64,000 nucleotides of DNA from assembly GCA_964612295.1 (NCBI GenBank), contig CAZTDY010000008.1:35133-99132 (forward strand), written 5' to 3'. Shown in pieces: positions 61,544 through 64,000 of the stretch; positions within the stretch are counted from its first letter, which is position 1, and each line of letters starts with the position of its first letter. The DNA comes from CAYQJL01 sp964612295 (GTDB lineage: Bacteria > Eisenbacteria > RBG-16-71-46 > CAIMUX01 > WJJG01). The notes below the pieces were generated by a model. The model saw only the letters and a program-made list of their open reading frames with translations. It was not told the DNA's origin and searched no databases. The translations under genes were made by a program, and so were the position numbers.

Positions 61544-63874
61544 ATGTCCAGAAGACCGCCCACGGGGTGTGGGCCGTGTGTGCTGCTATTTGCTCTCTTC
61601 CTCGGCGCCCTCGCGCCGGCGGGCGATGCCCAGGAAGGAGCCCCCGTCGACTCGATTCGTTTCGTCGGTTTGGAACGTGTCGACCCTGCTTTGATCGAGG
61701 AATCGGTGCGGGTCCGCGTCGGAGAACCGGCCTACACGTTTCGGATCGGACAGACGGTTCGCGGACTGTTTCGTCTGGGCCTGTTCGACGATATCGAAGC
61801 CCACTTGACGGCGAGTCCAGCAGGCGGCCAGCTGCTTGCACTGCACTTTACCGAGCGCCCCCACATCACCCAGATCAGCTATACCGGCCACGATTTCTTC
61901 AGCGCTGAAGATCTGAAAGCCCATTCCGGGGTGATCATGGGGCAGGTCTATAGCCCCGGAGAAATCCAGCGTTCGGTGAGCGCCATGCAGGCCGCCTACC
62001 GGGACGAAGGATACGCGCAGGCCAGAGTCACCCCCGAGATCACCCCCGACCCGAGCGGGGAGGGCATCCAGCTTCGGTTGCATACCGAGGAAGGGCAGCG
62101 CGTCAAGGTCACCGGTATTCAGTTCACGGGTCATGAGGGGTTCACCGCGGACGAGCTCCGCGGCAAGGTCAAGGTCAAGAAGAAGGGCTTCCTGCGCAAG
62201 GGTCGCTACAACCGCGAACAGCTCGAAGAGGACCTGATGCGGGTGGAGGCCTTCTACCAGAACCACGGCTACAAGGACGCCACGGCCACCCTGGCGGAGC
62301 CGATCTTCTCGGAGAACGGCGAGGCCGTCGAACTGACCTTCCAGGTGGAGGAGGGGCCTCTCTATCGCTTCGGGGACACCGGATGGGAGGGCATCTCGGT
62401 CCTCGATTCGGCCCTGGTCCGGGAAACGTTCCTGTTCCGGACCGGAGATCCCTACAATCAAAGTCAGGTCGACGCGACATTGTCGATGCTCTACGACCGG
62501 TACACCGAGCGCGGGTACTTGGTCGACCTGCGAATCCAACCCGTCACGATGGTGAGCGGAGATGAAGTTCACGTCTCCTACCAGGTCCATGAGGGAGAGC
62601 CCTCCCGGGTCGGCGAGGTCCGGATCGTCGGCAACACGCGCACGAAAGAGAATGTCGTGCGCAGGGAGATCAAGCTCTTTCCCGGAGACCTGCTTCGCCG
62701 CAGCCTCTTGATGCGGTCCCAGCGGGATGTCTTTGCCACCGGCTACTTCGAGGATGTTCAGGTCGAATTCGAGACCTCGGAAGAGCCGGACGAAGTGGAT
62801 GTGACCTTCCGCGTCGCCGAGAAGAGCTCGGCGCAATTCAACGCGGGCGCAGGGTACTCCAGCCAACTGGGGCTCACCGGTTTCGTGAAGCTGGGTCACA
62901 ACAATCTCTTCGGAAACGGCCAGGCCCTGGCAATCGAAGTCGAGCGCGGTAGCCGGCGAGAGTACTACGATCTGTCGTTCACGGAACCGTGGGTGATGGG
63001 CCGGCCAATCTCGATGGGTGTGGATCTCTACAACACCGAGACCTACCGGGAGGTCTACGCCGGCACAAGTCTCGACGCGTCCTACTGGCACAAGGTGCGG
63101 GGTGGGGGGCTCCGGGTCGGATTCCCCTGGTTCCTGGACTGGCCGGACTACACGCGGATGACCCTGGGCTACTCTCTGAGCAACACGTCCTACCGGGAGT
63201 TCGACAACCTGCCGGAGGAGACCCGGGATCTCCTGCTCGAGGGTGAAGGCACCCTGTCGCGTTTCTTCCTCTCGTTCTACCGCAACTCCACCGACAATCC
63301 CTTCCATCCCACGATGGGCGCGCGAACGACGCTCCGAACCGAATTCAACGGTGGATTGCTGGGCGGGACCATGGACTTCTACGAGTTCAGCGTCGATCAC
63401 CGGCAGTATCTGGTACCCGTCTGGAAGCCGGTTCTCATGCTCAGGACCCGGTTCGGGATGTTGGGCACCTACACGACCGATGGCCGGATGCCTCCGACCG
63501 AGCGGTACCGTATGGGCGGCATCACCAGTTTCGACCTGCTGCGAGGGTATGACGACTATTACCTCGTGCCCGACGAGAACATCGACATCAGCAGCAGCGG
63601 CAGCGAGATCCGCTTCCCGGGCGGCAAGTTCCTCTTGGCCCTCACGGCCGAATTCCAGTTTCCCTTGGTGGATCCTCTGCACGGGGCGATCTTCCTCGAT
63701 GCGGGGGACACCTGGAACAGCGGATACGATATGTCTTTGAGTGGCTTGAAGTTGGGGGCAGGAGCTGGAGTAACGATGGAAGTCCCCATGCTCGGCCCGA
63801 TTGGCTTCTACTACGCCTACGGTTTTGAACGTAAACGCTGGAAAACCCACTTCGCGTTCGGGCCGCAGTTCTAG
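61544..63874 (+). CDS. bamA: BamA outer-membrane assembly factor
   Basis: Essential Omp85 protein inserting beta-barrels into the outer membrane. 776 residues: signal peptide (about 1-28), five POTRA domains (start VDSIRFVGLERVDPALIEE; others begin at ITQISYTGHDFFS, VTGIQFTGHEGFT, YRFGDTGWEGIS, VGEVRIVGNTRTK), then the 16-strand barrel from about 430, ending HFAFGPQF with the C-terminal Phe expected for barrel insertion. ATG 61544 has AAGGGG 5 nt upstream; GTG 61502 lies too early. An ompH-like gene follows. Confidence 0.96.
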   Translation: MSRRPPTGCGPCVLLFALFLGALAPAGDAQEGAPVDSIRFVGLERVDPALIEESVRVRVGEPAYTFRIGQTVRGLFRLGLFDDIEAHLTASPAGGQLLALHFTERPHITQISYTGHDFFSAEDLKAHSGVIMGQVYSPGEIQRSVSAMQAAYRDEGYAQARVTPEITPDPSGEGIQLRLHTEEGQRVKVTGIQFTGHEGFTADELRGKVKVKKKGFLRKGRYNREQLEEDLMRVEAFYQNHGYKDATATLAEPIFSENGEAVELTFQVEEGPLYRFGDTGWEGISVLDSALVRETFLFRTGDPYNQSQVDATLSMLYDRYTERGYLVDLRIQPVTMVSGDEVHVSYQVHEGEPSRVGEVRIVGNTRTKENVVRREIKLFPGDLLRRSLLMRSQRDVFATGYFEDVQVEFETSEEPDEVDVTFRVAEKSSAQFNAGAGYSSQLGLTGFVKLGHNNLFGNGQALAIEVERGSRREYYDLSFTEPWVMGRPISMGVDLYNTETYREVYAGTSLDASYWHKVRGGGLRVGFPWFLDWPDYTRMTLGYSLSNTSYREFDNLPEETRDLLLEGEGTLSRFFLSFYRNSTDNPFHPTMGARTTLRTEFNGGLLGGTMDFYEFSVDHRQYLVPVWKPVLMLRTRFGMLGTYTTDGRMPPTERYRMGGITSFDLLRGYDDYYLVPDENIDISSSGSEIRFPGGKFLLALTAEFQFPLVDPLHGAIFLDAGDTWNSGYDMSLSGLKLGAGAGVTMEVPMLGPIGFYYAYGFERKRWKTHFAFGPQF

Positions 63875-63919
63875 CGGCCCCGGGCGGGGCAAGAATTGAG
63901 TGGCAACAGGCCGCCCAGG

Positions 63920-63947
63920 TTGACTAGGATCCTTCGCAACGTATGTC
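63920..63947 (+). promoter_or_regulatory. Promoter before the gene at the right edge
   Basis: TTGACT (63920-63925), 16-bp spacer, TATGTC (63942-63947), in the 94-bp gap after bamA. -35 matches 5/6, -10 3/6. Confidence 0.5.
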
Positions 63948-63968
63948 AGCCCGCAGAGGGAGGAACGA

Positions 63969-64000
63969 ATGCGCAAGCTATTGGCCTTCGGGCTATTGGC
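63969..64000 (+). CDS. Start of a secreted protein (OmpH/Skp-like?), cut by the window edge
   Basis: ATG 63969 with GAGGGAGGAA upstream opens a frame MRKLLAFGLLA that looks like the beginning of a signal peptide. bamA is often followed by the periplasmic chaperone gene ompH/skp, so that is the likely identity, but only 10 codons are visible. Confidence 0.45.
   Translation, partial: MRKLLAFGLL

Noticed and set aside
61586..63976. 796-codon open frame on the - strand opposite bamA
   Set aside because: Composition is that of an antisense frame; BamA on the + strand is complete, with POTRA and barrel features.

Overview
The window is 64 kb of GC-rich, tightly packed bacterial chromosome with about 48 protein-coding genes, nearly all on the + strand. 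I see no rRNA, tRNA, CRISPR array or prophage. The outer-membrane machinery (BamA, an OmpH-like start, LolC/D, Lnt, a PorV-like barrel) shows a diderm cell. The PorV/PorQ-like protein, a metalloprotease ending in a FlgD-like/type IX-style C-terminal domain, Ig-like lipoproteins and a mini-protein of the bS22/mS38 type point to an uncultivated lineage of the FCB superphylum (for example Eisenbacteria, Krumholzibacteriota or Latescibacterota). That placement is inference from gene content; no marker tree was run.

Layout. 1-9.5 kb: the 3' part of uvrA, then gcvT-gcvH-gcvPA-gcvPB running into two small membrane proteins, a glutamate mutase L (GlmL/MutL)-type ATPase and a large barrel-sandwich protein of unknown role. 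9.7-14.9 kb: a cold-shock protein, a 1300-residue Ig-like lipoprotein and a convergent EamA transporter. 15-18.3 kb: HU, a 32-residue ribosomal mini-protein, RNase R and a PilZ protein. 18.4-25.8 kb: an envelope/secretion region with the PorV-like barrel, a BON-TPR-(degenerate PP2C/PEGA) set behind a strong sigma-54-type promoter, and the metalloprotease. 25.9-34.1 kb: comEC, purC, purH, a soluble lytic transglycosylase and a polyprenol/diacylglycerol kinase. 34.1-35.5 kb: a complete IS1-like insertion sequence sitting exactly in the kinase stop codon. 35.6-46.5 kb: secA, topA, xerC, hslV, hslU, argF and an Ig-like lipoprotein. 46.6-54.7 kb: rpsT, lnt, rlmI, a methyltransferase, truA, a small transaldolase, an HtrA protease and purB. 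54.7-64 kb: lolC/E, lolD, mcsA, mcsB, clpC, bamA and the start of an ompH-like gene.

How the genes work together. Glycine cleavage, purine synthesis (purC, purH, purB) and arginine synthesis (argF) are ordinary biosynthesis. The last 10 kb joins lipoprotein export and barrel assembly to a protein-arginine-kinase/ClpC quality-control set of the kind best known from Firmicutes, here without ctsR. Several intergenic gaps hold TTGAC(C/T)-N16-18-TAnnnT promoters, and four convincing intrinsic terminators divide the transcription units. The parts that look least described are the GlmL-associated module (5.4-9.5 kb), the BON-TPR-pseudophosphatase/PEGA set (19.8-23.9 kb), the ctsR-less mcsAB-clpC set joined to lolCD and bamA, and the membrane extension on the LolC-type permease.
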